A stretch of DNA of 64,000 nt from Farysia itapuensis (lineage: Eukaryota > Basidiomycota > Ustilaginomycetes > Ustilaginales > Ustilaginaceae). Position numbers and translations under genes: made by a program. Of this stretch, positions 11,756 through 21,795 are shown in pieces. Where the stretch lies: positions 124,001 to 188,000 of the forward strand of contig JALBYC010000013.1 of the NCBI GenBank assembly GCA_023212645.1, in the 5' to 3' direction. The number at the start of each line of letters is the position of its first letter. Positions within the stretch are counted from its first letter, which is position 1. A model generated the notes under the pieces. The model worked only from the letters and a program-made list of their open reading frames with translations, was not told where the DNA came from and did not search any database.

Positions 11756-11961
11756 CTTTGACGACCATTCGAACATTTTTTCATGGACTCGCTGCACATA
11801 CCAACCTCAGATCTCCTGCATGGGTCTAAATCTACTGCATCATCAGTGAGACGCAGATCTCTTAACGACTATTGTACCGTTATCTCTTCATGCACATTTT
11901 TTGCAAACAGTCAACGCAGACGTTCCGAATACGAACACTTTCTATTGACATCAGCGTGATG

Positions 11962-13812
11962 CTAACTTTTGTGATCTCTGACCGAATGATGGCCTTTGGC
12001 GTAGCGGCTTTCGTTGTCGATCTTGGCGACGCGCGTGCCAAACTGCATGGCCCGTTTCTTGAGCTGAGCAGCGTCTCTCAATCCCAGGGACTTTGCAAGT
12101 GCGCGGAGAATGGCTTTGTCCCCACCTGCTCCATCTACACTGACAGTCTCGAGGTTGATCTTGGCCTCAACGGGTATTGAGGTGAGATACTCGACCACTC
12201 GCCGATCGAGGAATGGATAACGCGCTTCTTTGCCGTGATGCGAGAGGACGCGGTCATCGCGTCCAAGATTCCGCTCCGGTAGCCTATCGAGATCCATTTG
12301 AAGTTCTTGCACAAGACCGGATTTGCCGTGTTTTACGAACGCGGCACGGTGTCTCGAATAGCCGCCCAGAAGCTCGTCAGCCCCTAGACCAGACAGCATC
12401 ACTTTTGCCTGCGACGTATAAGGTGTTCTGGTTCCTGTCTGCGGATTCATCAATGCTCCAAAACTTTGAGAAGCAAAGTAGAGAGCAGACGCTATGCTGA
12501 GGTCAATGACGCTACTAGATGGCCACATCAGAGCTTCGACAGTAGATTTGGTATCGCAGTAGGTTTGATATGGCACGTCTATCTCCACGAAACGCCATTC
12601 GCGGTCGGGATGTATCTTGAGCAGTTCCAAATATGATGCCCGCCCAGTGATGCGATCTGGGACATTGTAAATGTTTGAATCTTCCTCTGTCTGATGAGCG
12701 TGCTTCGTTGCTCCGTAGGATGCTGACTTTGTCTTCAAATTGTCTTCGTCCAATTGGGTACGGGCTTTCGACCCTCCTGTTCGCTCTATTTGATTTGAGG
12801 CCTCGCGCTCTTTGAGCCGTGCTGCGGCTTGGATAGCGCGTGGATTCTCGAATGCAACATTTAACAGATCTATTGGCTGACCTGGTGTGGCATGCTGACT
12901 GGCCAGTACGGCTAACGTCGTACAATCAAGGCCGCCAGAAAATAGTATGGCAAGATGTGGGTCTTTGCTTGCTTGCGTTGTCTCGATAGTCGTGACACGC
13001 TGTCGAACACTGCGCGACAGGATCGACGAGAATCTAGCAACATGGTGCACGTTGTCGCGCGATACTCTGGCTTCAGGTTGCGTTGGACAAAGCTCGCGAA
13101 GCATCAGCTTTGGTTGGTTCCTTGGTAGACTAGCGAGTGATTGAGGACCAGCGTCTAAGCTTAGTGTCCATAAAGAAGCGCAATCAACTTCGACAATCGG
13201 ATGATTATGTTCGACGAAGCTCGCACTGGTCACTGACAGGATGGCGAGATGTGTCTTCGCGTGATCTTGGCATACGAGCAGTGATCGTCGTCCCAGTGGA
13301 TCTCGTCCGAAGAAAACACGACGTTGCTGAAGGTCAATAAAGACAAAAGCATACGGTCCTTCGATCAATGTCAGGGTCGAAACGAGGACGCGTGCTGTGT
13401 CTTGTGTCGATGACGCCCTGCAAAGCCTTTCGAACAGGACTTGGCCATCGTTGGCTCCTTGCACGACACTGGGTCCGGAGGAAGAATGTCTTTCGTCAAA
13501 GTCAAAGATCTGGCCGTTCCAACAGAGCCAAAATCTGGGCGAATCGACGTCGAGGGTCGAACTCTGCAAAGGTTGTGTGGTACAGTCCCTGCCCCGCAGA
13601 CTCAACACGCTCGCAGCAAGCTGAAGACGCCACGCCTCCTCAGGCTGGGTTACTGTGTGGATCTCGAAGCTGTCAGGTCCCCTACGTTTGACATTGTCTA
13701 GTGCAGAAGTCCAGCATTTGCACAGACACTCGCAAAATGAGTCGCTTGCATTGCCCTCTGCTTTGTCAAGGGTCTCGCGAGAAGGCGACAAAAGCAGCGC
13801 AATGCCGCACAT
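11962..13812 (-). CDS. ASNSD1-like asparagine synthetase domain protein
   Basis: The frame is open to 13839 but begins there with GTG. The ATG at 13812 yields Met-Cys-Gly-Ile, placing the conserved nucleophile cysteine at position 2 as required for class II glutamine amidotransferases; the product is 616 residues. The amidotransferase-like half (~1-250) is followed by an asparagine-synthetase-like ATP-pyrophosphatase domain with a Ser-Gly-Gly-Leu-Asp loop near residue 295 and a Ser-Gly-Leu-Gly-Ala-Asp-Glu-Leu-Leu-Gly-Gly-Tyr motif near residue 475. This arrangement fits the eukaryotic ASNSD1/YML096W group rather than canonical ASN1, since an inserted low-complexity segment separates parts of the synthetase domain. 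Whether it makes asparagine is uncertain; members of this group are largely uncharacterised. It is divergent from the GYP5-like gene with a 245-bp gap. Confidence 0.8.
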   Translation of the reverse strand: MCGIALLLSPSRETLDKAEGNASDSFCECLCKCWTSALDNVKRRGPDSFEIHTVTQPEEAWRLQLAASVLSLRGRDCTTQPLQSSTLDVDSPRFWLCWNGQIFDFDERHSSSGPSVVQGANDGQVLFERLCRASSTQDTARVLVSTLTLIEGPYAFVFIDLQQRRVFFGRDPLGRRSLLVCQDHAKTHLAILSVTSASFVEHNHPIVEVDCASLWTLSLDAGPQSLASLPRNQPKLMLRELCPTQPEARVSRDNVHHVARFSSILSRSVRQRVTTIETTQASKDPHLAILFSGGLDCTTLAVLASQHATPGQPIDLLNVAFENPRAIQAAARLKEREASNQIERTGGSKARTQLDEDNLKTKSASYGATKHAHQTEEDSNIYNVPDRITGRASYLELLKIHPDREWRFVEIDVPYQTYCDTKSTVEALMWPSSSVIDLSIASALYFASQSFGALMNPQTGTRTPYTSQAKVMLSGLGADELLGGYSRHRAAFVKHGKSGLVQELQMDLDRLPERNLGRDDRVLSHHGKEARYPFLDRRVVEYLTSIPVEAKINLETVSVDGAGGDKAILRALAKSLGLRDAAQLKKRAMQFGTRVAKIDNESRYAKGHHSVRDHKS

Positions 13813-14057
13813 GAGACTGAGAAGAACATCTTCATACACCTGTCAAGCAAAAAGGTCGTGGAAAAGGGTCGCCAAAAATGACACCAGAATTAAACATTTT
13901 ATCGGCCGAGTCACCCCATCCAGCATGAAGGGTCCACTCATGTTTCCCGCTGTCCGCATGCCGAGCAAGATGCGCGAGGCGAGTGTGAGTGCAACACGGT
14001 GTTGGTCCATACGTTCAAGTCTCGAAGTCTTTACCACTAGACAGCCACAGTACCATC

Positions 14058-16627
14058 ATGGCCAAAAAGGGAAGGAAGAATGCCCCAGCGACTGCACGTC
14101 CCGCATCTCCCACTGTCCCGGTAGAAGAACACGACAATGGCTATGCCTCAAGCACGTATACCGACACAGATAATTTCGAGGATGCCGCGGATGGTACACA
14201 TTCCGAGCCAGACACCGACCAACACGTGTCTACAGAGATGGCGGCCGAGACGAGTCTCGACTCGAATGCGTCTACTGATCAGCAAGATGACCAACTGGAT
14301 ACTTCTTCGACTTTGCTTCCACCGGTATTGACTACAGACGCGATGACTATGGCCACTCCCAAGGCCTCCGAATCTGCATTTCCTGACCCAATGGAAGCCT
14401 CAGAACTGGCAGGGTCTTATCCAAACATCGTTCCAAGCACCTCTACCGCAACCATCGTCGCTGAGGCCGCACCTGATGGGTCCAATGCTGCCAAGGAACC
14501 ACTATCGTCCGCAGAAATTCGAGACACTCAGACCGAATTCGACGGCCTCATCCTCGACGAGGCAAGCGCAAAGGCTGATCTCTTGAACAAGGAGGACTCT
14601 GCACCAGAAGAAGCCATTGTGCCACCCTCTGTGGGCGCGACATCCATGCTGGAACCCGACGAAACCATCACTAACCCCTTCGCCTCCGGAAACCAGACGC
14701 CATCTGATGGCACTAAGCAAGCAAACGGCCAAGACGATCGTCACAGTGTCAGCTCCTCAATACCTCCGCACATATCAAATGACAGCTCCAAACACTTTTC
14801 CGTCATCAGCCTGGGTAGCACGGAAGCTTCAGACCCCGCAGCTGTCGCTCCTGCCCAAGTGTCGACCGACAACGATGCAAGGCGGAACACAATCACTTCC
14901 AGCAGTGACCTTGACTCGTCCAAAGACTCGACCTCGCTACCCAGTGGCGCTGTAGCTAACTATGACTTCCTACTGGCTCGTCTCGAGTCACAGAACAAGC
15001 GTCTGAGCGACGATCCCAAGTCTATCAGAGCCAGCATTGACGGGGCAGTCAAGCTTCGCGAAAACTTTGAGAAACTGCGTGAGCAAGGTGTCACTCGGCG
15101 CTCACGAACCGAGAGCCAGAACAAAGGTCTCTCAGATCAAGGCTCATCACAAGCTGGTGCTCCGAGCAGTGCCGATAGCAAGCTGTCTCGCTACTCGATA
15201 ACTTCTTTACCAGAAGAGCCTCCAACCACGAATGAAGAGTCTCAGGCAGAAGAAAGCTTCGAAGAGGAGTCTATTGACTGGGAGTTCTGGGGCGATGTCA
15301 TGAGCAACTATCAGCAAGTGGCACGGACACAGCCGCGGCAGCTCAGTCGAGCCATCCAGGCAGGTATCCCCGCAGCTCTACGAGGCATGATGTGGCAGCT
15401 CATGTCCTGTAGCAAGAACGAAGAGTTAGAGATCATTTACGCCTTTTACCTCAAGCAAACCTCGACGCACGAGAAGGCCATCCGCCGAGATCTCAACCGC
15501 ACCTTCCCGGAACAAGACTACTTTAAAGATGGCAAAGGAATTGGACAGGAGAATCTGTACAATGTTATCAAAGCATATTCTCTCTACGATCCCGAGGTGG
15601 GGTACTGTCAAGGAATGCAGTTCGTCGTTGGCCCTTTGCTGCTCAACATGCCGGATGAAGAGGCTTTTAGCACCTTTGTCCGGCTGATGAAGTCGTATGA
15701 TCTGCGAGGCCACTTCACACCTAACATGCCCGCCCTGCAACTCCGCTTATTCCAATTCGACCGACTGCTAGAGGACTTCCTGCCCTTACTATACCGTCAC
15801 CTGACAAGGCAGGGCGTCAAGTCATCCATGTACGCAAGTCAATGGTTCATGACGCTTTTCTCGTACCGGTTTCCGCTCGACCTTGTCTACCGCATTTTGG
15901 ACTCGGTGTTTGCAGAGGGTGTCGAGGCTCTCTTCCGATTTGCCATCGCGCTGATGCGTAAGAACGAGGATCAGCTGCTCGACAGGAACTTCGACCAGGC
16001 TGTCGAGTTCCTCAAAGTCTCACTGTTCGCATGCTACGCCAAAACGGATTCGGCTTCGGCAGATGACACGCAGGAGACGATCATCAACAGTGAGACCGAG
16101 TACCGCACCAATGAATTTGTTCGAGACGCCTTCCAGATCAAGATCACGCCCTTCATGCTGGATCAGTATGCGGCTGAGTTCGATCAGCAAGTGCGCGCAA
16201 CCAACGCCCACCGAAGAGAAGTAGACGCTTTACGTCTAGTCAATCGCAATCTTGCGGCCAGAGTCAAGGCGTTAGAAGATCAGCTGAACAGCGTCAATGC
16301 AGAACACGTCAATATGGTCAAAGACGTGGTCATGGCTAAGATCGCAAAGGAGGAAATGGCGGAAGACCTGGTACGATACAAGATGATGTAAGTAGCACTC
16401 TGGATTGCGTTCAGCCATTCCGCTTCCTGTCGTGATACTCACTGTACGTTTCTGTACTATTTTCCACGTTTCGTAGGTATGCCGAAGCGGTTTTGCAAGC
16501 GGATCAGGACAGTAGTAATCATCGACGTGGCTCGGGCAATAGCGCTGCGAGCAACTCGACAAGCTTCCAAGGCCACTCGTACCACAACGCCTTCGGCTCT
16601 TATAACTCTAGCCGCCAGTCTAGCTGA
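14058..16627 (+). CDS. GYP5: GYP5-like TBC-domain Rab GTPase-activating protein
   Basis: Two exons: 14058-16387 and 16477-16627, joined over an 89-nt GT-AG intron (donor gtaagt, acceptor tcgtag) in phase 2; 826 residues. The start is the ATG at 14058 (Met-Ala-Lys-Lys-Gly-Arg-Lys); the longer frame upstream begins with GTG. The N-terminal ~400 residues are acidic, Ser/Thr-rich and probably disordered. A TBC domain spans about 430-655. It has the arginine-finger motif Ile-Arg-Arg-Asp-Leu-Asn-Arg-Thr-Phe-Pro (~478-487) and the glutamine-finger motif Tyr-Cys-Gln-Gly-Met (~515), so it should be catalytically competent. A C-terminal coiled coil follows from about 715. GYP5/EVI5-type GAPs inactivate Ypt1/Rab-family GTPases in secretory traffic; the exact target is inferred. 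Failure to remove the intron creates a stop immediately and drops the last ~50 residues. Confidence 0.88.
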
Positions 16628-16754
16628 TTCTCACTACAGCCATTGCTGCGACAACTAGCCAAATTTGTCATCAACAATGTGCGCGCGTGACAGAGTCTTT
16701 CAGAAAGCAGAACAAAACCTATTATACATGTGTGTGAACACGATGACGAGCTGT

Positions 16755-19700
16755 CTATGCGTCATCGTCGTCTTCGTTATCAGAGAACCTGTACGACTTC
16801 TTGGCCGTGGCAGTTCGAGCTCGACCCGTTGTGCGGGGCGGACCTACGGGACTGTCAATGGCAAAAGAGTCGTCCGTCTCGGAGTCGGGCTTGACCGCCG
16901 CGACAGCGATTTTCTTGCGAGCTGGACCAGCAGCTGCTTTCTTTGTCGCTGTCGCCTTGGGTGCCAGCACAAGGTCATCTTCCGAGTCGGAAAGTGAGAA
17001 GGCTTTAGGAGTTGGTGCTTTCTTGGCACCAGACGCTGCCTTGCCATTCGCGGTGGGCTTAGCCTTGGCAAATACGGGAGGCAGCTGAATGTTGTCTTTG
17101 CTGTCCTCGTCGTCGATGTCCATCAATTGAGGTGTGGCACTGCCAGAAGCGGCTTTGGGCTTCTTGACACCCGCGGTGGTGCCGAGCAGCTTTGCCATAT
17201 CGTCGTCATCCAGCGCGACCGACGCGATGCGCTTGCGCACAGGACTGGCCTTGGCAGCTGGCTTAGCTGCAACTGCTTTCGGCTTGATCGGTTTGAAATC
17301 GTCCTCCGAGTCATCTGCCATGACGTCATCCTCCTCGTCGTCTGATCCCAACGGCTTCTTCATGACGCGGCGAGCAGCTGCTCCTGCCTTGGCTGCACTA
17401 GGTTTCTTGACCTGCTTGCCCTTCTTCAATTTGGACGAAACATCTCGACGTCGACGGTCGTCTTCTGCAAGCACCTTCTCCCAGTCGTCCATGAAGCGTG
17501 TCAGGTCCTCGTCCCACAAATTCTGTGGCGTTCGACCGACCAAAATCGTCAGCTCTTGCTCTCGAGCGTCACGCTGACTCAGCAGTTTGTCCACCTTCTC
17601 TTTGGTCAGATTGTAGATGGGCATGTTAAGAAGGTAGTCGTAGTCCGAGTCAGAAGAGAGTTCGTCTTCATCCACTGGCTCGTTATCGTCCGGATTGGCG
17701 GCGATCGAGGCAGAGCCAGTCTTGGGGAACGGTCGGAAGTCCTTTTGGCGCAACTCAGCAACAATCTCCTTGCGCTTCCTGTTCGAGACAACAAGCTGAC
17801 GATTGATGATCATCTGTACGAAGCGAGCCTGATTTGAAAGACGGTCATACATGAGCTTCAGGTTGTCGACCATCTTTTCCTTTCGCTTTTGATAGTACGA
17901 CAAACGTAGAATATAGAAGTCCTCGAGGATCTCTTCGGGCGAGGCGTATTTTCGGATCTTGCCTTCTTGATCAAAGAGCACCATGTTGGTAGTCGCGATC
18001 TGCGAGTGGGTCTTGAAGAAAGCCTCGACGCCCTTTTCGGCAATCTCAGCCTGACCTTTAGAGTTGAGCTCGACGATGAAGTGCACCGTCGATTCCGTGT
18101 GATACTCTTTGTAATCCTTGATAGTCGACGGGATTTTCTCAGTCGACACGATCCTCTCTTCGAGGCCTTCCTTGTAGACTGATGTCCACGATCGGATGGG
18201 CAACTCGGTAATCTCGTAGGTCTTCTCATCAATCTGGTTGACCTTGCCTGTGATCTTGAAACGTCCCGGGGCGAATTCTTCGATGTCGCCGACAAAGCCG
18301 CGGTACCAAGGCTTCATCGGAACCACATCCTCTCCAGCCATGCGACGACGTAGATTGTCGACAATATCGCGCGGGTTGTAATTGGGCACAAAGGTGGACC
18401 AACCAGTACCGATACCTTCCGCACCGTTGATAAGCACCTGGGGCACCACCGGCACATACCACTGAGGCTCAATGCTTTCTCCATCATCGTCTAGGTATGT
18501 AAGGATGTCGTTGTCGGCCTTGTGGAACAGACTCTGAGTGATTCGAGGCACAGCTGTGTAGATGTACCTGGCTGAAGCGGCATCTTTTCCACCCAAAAGA
18601 CGCGTGCCAAATTGTCCTCGAGGCTCGAGAAGGTTAATGTTGTTGCTTCCGACAAAGTCCTGCGCCAATCCGACAATCGTCATAGTCAAAGATTGCTCGC
18701 CGTGGTGATACGCCGTCTTCTCCGAAATGTAACCGACCAGCTGAGCAACCTTGATTTCGTTCTCAACGGGCTTGGTAAAGCATGCAAACAGCACCTTGCG
18801 CTGACCTGGTTTAAGGCCGTCAACAGCGGACGGAATTGATCGCATGTTGTCGGCCATGGAAAACAGAATCAGCTCACGGTTGATAAAGTCAGCGTAAGGA
18901 ATCTTCTCGATGTTGTGATCCAAAAAGGTGCCCGGTCGGAACTGACGCAGCCACTCTTTGCGGTCGTCGGCCTTCTTCTTGTTGAAAGCAAGGTCGATCA
19001 GCTCACGGTCTCCGTCGACAATCGTGTCAAACGGCAGCATGTGCTTCTCCATGGCTCTGAAGTACTTCTTGGCGTCCTCAGAGGTGGAAGTTCCGAGACC
19101 CTTGAAGTATTTGATTGTCCAGCCTTTCGCGCCGCTGTTCGCCTCCTTCCAGTTCAGATATTCCGGAATAGTGAAGAAGGATACCTCCTGCTTTCGTCTC
19201 GTGCATCGCACGATAGGTGTGATGAACTCGACAAGGAAGTTTGGAATCTTGAGCAAAGACGGGTAGAAGTGGTCTAAGAAATTGATGATAAGGCCCTTGA
19301 TGTGCGATCCGTCGTGATCTTGATCGGTCATAATCATGATACTGCCGTATCGCAGACTGTTCAGGTCAAGATACTGCTTACCGTGCTGAAGACCAATGAT
19401 CTCTTTGATGGCTTTGATCTCCACGTTTTTCATGATCTGATCGTGGGTGGCCTCACGGACGTTGAGCAGCTTGCCTCGGAGTGGGAAAACACCAAAGTTG
19501 TCTCGACCCACTTCGGTCAGACCAGCGACAGCCAAAGCCTTGGCAGAGTCACCTTCTGTGAGGATCAGGGTGCAGTCCTTGGCCTTACGACCACCGGCGT
19601 TGTTGGCATCTTCGAGCTTGGGAATATTGGTGATACGAGTTCGCTTGTGTCCGTCGGTTCGCTTGAGTGCCTGATCTTGCTTGAAGCGCGCGAACGACAC

Positions 19701-21209
19701 GATATTTTCAACGACACCAGATTTTACAATTTTCTTGGCCAGCTCATCTGTCAAGTTCCACTTGCTGCCGAAAGCAGTCTGCTTGAGCGTCAGCGTCTCT
19801 TTCGTCTGTCCGTCGAAGGTGGGATTCACAATTTGACAGTTGACAAAGACCCAGAGCTGCGATTTGACCTGACTTGGCATTACTTTGCCAGTCTTCTTGT
19901 CTTTTTTGACGTGCTCGATGAGCCGGGACACGACTTGGTCGGCTACGTGATCAACATGCTTTCCTCCCTTGATGGTAGCGATGTTGTTGACAAAGGAGAC
20001 TTGTCTGAATTCGCCGTCGGAGACAGCAAATGCTACTTCCCAGGTTCGGCCTTTGTCGACAGAAGACTCGTAGATAATAGCAGGTTTTGAGACAGCTCCG
20101 GCAGGCGCACCTTCCTCGGCTTCATCCGTGGCCTTGCCTCCAAGCTCGTTGATGGCGGTGACGTACATCTCGACATACTGCTTGAAGTTCTTGATCTTGA
20201 TCAGCTCTTTGTTGAGGGTGACTTTGATGCCCTTGACAGTGCCGGCCATGTCGTACACACGTTTCATCATGAGCGCTTCCATGTCGTCATCGATTGACTC
20301 CATGCCAAACAATTTGAGATCAGGCTTAAAAGTGATGCATGTGTACTCCTCGGCCTTTTTGTGTGCGGTGATCTTGGGCTTTGCTTTGTCGTGCATATTG
20401 TTGGAAAAGGTCTGACGGTACTTGAGCTGGCTCTTAGCGTCGGCCGTTTCAACCGTGAATTCAGTCGAGTAGATGTTTGCGAGCTTGGCGCCATAACCAT
20501 TTCGTCCACCAGTGACCTTGGCTTCATCGTCATCATAGTTGGAGGATGTGAGCAAGTGTCCAAAGATAAGCTCAGGAATGTAAACAGCCTCCTTGTCGTG
20601 CATTTCAACAGGAATTCCATGACCATTGTTCCATACAGAAATGGTGCCCTGTTCGCGGTCAAGGTCGACTTTGAGATGGGTCATGCCTGGATCGCGCGCT
20701 TTGTTGTCGGCGGCATTGACAAGAATTTCGTCAAAGATCTTGTAGAACCCAGGGACATATGTCGTCTCGCGGTAAGCCATTTGCTGTTTGGTCTTGTCAA
20801 ACACCCACAGCTTCTCAGTGTGCTTTTCGACACTTCCGATGTAAGTATCGGGGCGCTTAAGTACGTGCTCCAGTTGTGAAAGCTTTTGATACGTCTCGGA
20901 TGCGCTCTTACCGTTAGCTGACGGTTTAGGAGGGGGTGGTTGCACGGAGATATCTGCTTCGCTGTCCATCATACTGACGTCTGGGTCGTTGTCCGTGTCA
21001 GCTCCGTTGCTGTTCCTCTTCGCCAGAGGTAGCTTCTTTGCTTTTGGCGCAGCAGCAGCTTTGAAAGTCGTCGCTTTTGACGCGTTTGCTTTGACAGACT
21101 TTGCGGGAGCAGCAGCCTTTGCTTTGGCCGGCGCCTTCTTGGGAGCTGCCTTGATGGTGAAGCCCTCAGAGCCGTCCGACATCTCGTAAGGGTCAGATTC
21201 GGAGTCCAT
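16755..21209 (-). CDS. TOP2: DNA topoisomerase II
   Basis: A 1484-residue type IIA topoisomerase from the ATG at 21209. Order of domains: a basic/acidic N-terminal tail with Lys-Ala-rich segments; a GHKL ATPase domain (Glu-Ile-Leu-Val-Asn-Ala-Ala-Asp-Asn, and Gly-Gly-Arg-Asn-Gly-Tyr-Gly-Ala-Lys); and a TOPRIM domain with Glu-Gly-Asp-Ser-Ala near 550 and Asp-Gln-Asp-His-Asp-Gly near 633. The cleavage domain has the active tyrosine in Ala-Arg-Tyr-Ile-Tyr-Thr near 881. A long Lys/Asp/Ser-rich C-terminal tail, typical of eukaryotic enzymes and likely nuclear-localising, completes it. The enzyme passes duplexes through double-strand breaks for chromosome decatenation. The frame stays open for 104 further codons upstream without an ATG (see findings). 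The ATG at 21209 gives the standard nuclear form. Confidence 0.97.
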   Translation of the reverse strand: MDSESDPYEMSDGSEGFTIKAAPKKAPAKAKAAAPAKSVKANASKATTFKAAAAPKAKKLPLAKRNSNGADTDNDPDVSMMDSEADISVQPPPPKPSANGKSASETYQKLSQLEHVLKRPDTYIGSVEKHTEKLWVFDKTKQQMAYRETTYVPGFYKIFDEILVNAADNKARDPGMTHLKVDLDREQGTISVWNNGHGIPVEMHDKEAVYIPELIFGHLLTSSNYDDDEAKVTGGRNGYGAKLANIYSTEFTVETADAKSQLKYRQTFSNNMHDKAKPKITAHKKAEEYTCITFKPDLKLFGMESIDDDMEALMMKRVYDMAGTVKGIKVTLNKELIKIKNFKQYVEMYVTAINELGGKATDEAEEGAPAGAVSKPAIIYESSVDKGRTWEVAFAVSDGEFRQVSFVNNIATIKGGKHVDHVADQVVSRLIEHVKKDKKTGKVMPSQVKSQLWVFVNCQIVNPTFDGQTKETLTLKQTAFGSKWNLTDELAKKIVKSGVVENIVSFARFKQDQALKRTDGHKRTRITNIPKLEDANNAGGRKAKDCTLILTEGDSAKALAVAGLTEVGRDNFGVFPLRGKLLNVREATHDQIMKNVEIKAIKEIIGLQHGKQYLDLNSLRYGSIMIMTDQDHDGSHIKGLIINFLDHFYPSLLKIPNFLVEFITPIVRCTRRKQEVSFFTIPEYLNWKEANSGAKGWTIKYFKGLGTSTSEDAKKYFRAMEKHMLPFDTIVDGDRELIDLAFNKKKADDRKEWLRQFRPGTFLDHNIEKIPYADFINRELILFSMADNMRSIPSAVDGLKPGQRKVLFACFTKPVENEIKVAQLVGYISEKTAYHHGEQSLTMTIVGLAQDFVGSNNINLLEPRGQFGTRLLGGKDAASARYIYTAVPRITQSLFHKADNDILTYLDDDGESIEPQWYVPVVPQVLINGAEGIGTGWSTFVPNYNPRDIVDNLRRRMAGEDVVPMKPWYRGFVGDIEEFAPGRFKITGKVNQIDEKTYEITELPIRSWTSVYKEGLEERIVSTEKIPSTIKDYKEYHTESTVHFIVELNSKGQAEIAEKGVEAFFKTHSQIATTNMVLFDQEGKIRKYASPEEILEDFYILRLSYYQKRKEKMVDNLKLMYDRLSNQARFVQMIINRQLVVSNRKRKEIVAELRQKDFRPFPKTGSASIAANPDDNEPVDEDELSSDSDYDYLLNMPIYNLTKEKVDKLLSQRDAREQELTILVGRTPQNLWDEDLTRFMDDWEKVLAEDDRRRRDVSSKLKKGKQVKKPSAAKAGAAARRVMKKPLGSDDEEDDVMADDSEDDFKPIKPKAVAAKPAAKASPVRKRIASVALDDDDMAKLLGTTAGVKKPKAASGSATPQLMDIDDEDSKDNIQLPPVFAKAKPTANGKAASGAKKAPTPKAFSLSDSEDDLVLAPKATATKKAAAGPARKKIAVAAVKPDSETDDSFAIDSPVGPPRTTGRARTATAKKSYRFSDNEDDDDA

Positions 21210-21795
21210 TTTGGAAGACGACGCGTTGAAAGCGCGAATAGGATAAGGAGTGAGGCGCGGTGCCCTAGGCGAAGTTAGGAAGGAAGGTGTCGTGTAGAAT
21301 GAAAGTGATCGCGTGGGTGATGGTGACGCGGAAAGGGAAGAAGCAAGACGGCTGCCTACTAGAGAGGCAAAGTAGCGGGCCGTAATGGTGGTGATGGGAG
21401 CAGTACCGGTGGACCGACACCAGCAGAGCGGAAACGACTGATGAGGCAGATGCGCAGTAGCCCAGGCCGAGTGTTGCTTTTGCCAGAACAACACATGCTC
21501 AAGCGAAAAAGCCAAATTCAATTTTCAATTGTCAACGGTCCCGATTTTCGCGCAACAACGCGCGCGGGCAGGACGGTCTATCGCGTTTGCAAGGTAGTTC
21601 TGCAACCTCCCACATCTTTCCTCATCACGCCCGGGCACGTCTTTCTCGCATTCGCACGTTCGCATGATCGCAGCTATATCAGCTATATGCAGCTATGCAG
21701 CTATGCAACTATCGCAGCGCAATAGATTGTGTTAAAGCGATCAACTGCGGTAAGCCGTGGGCCGCGGGCCTCGAGGCCTGACATCTGCCTGCGGG
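21210..21795. other. Intergenic: TOP2 leader and seryl-tRNA synthetase 3' region
   Basis: The part up to 21521 is in frame with TOP2 and pyrimidine-rich on the coding strand, consistent with a leader or an ATG-less extension. The rest holds a short imperfect tandem repeat (21671-21716) and the putative 3' end of the synthetase gene. Confidence 0.5.
21671..21716. repeat. Imperfect 8-10 bp tandem repeat (CAGCTATxx)
   Basis: About five tandem units with the core CAGCTAT, differing at the ends (ATC, ATG, G). It lies between the TOP2 upstream region and the synthetase stop. No function is evident. Confidence 0.75.

Noticed and set aside
10985..11797. 270-codon open frame opposite CHS7
   Set aside because: Antisense shadow of a well-supported gene; charged, uncharacteristic sequence.
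19302..20090. 262-codon open frame on the plus strand
   Set aside because: It is antisense to the conserved ATPase/TOPRIM region of TOP2 and reflects codon bias, with no family resemblance.
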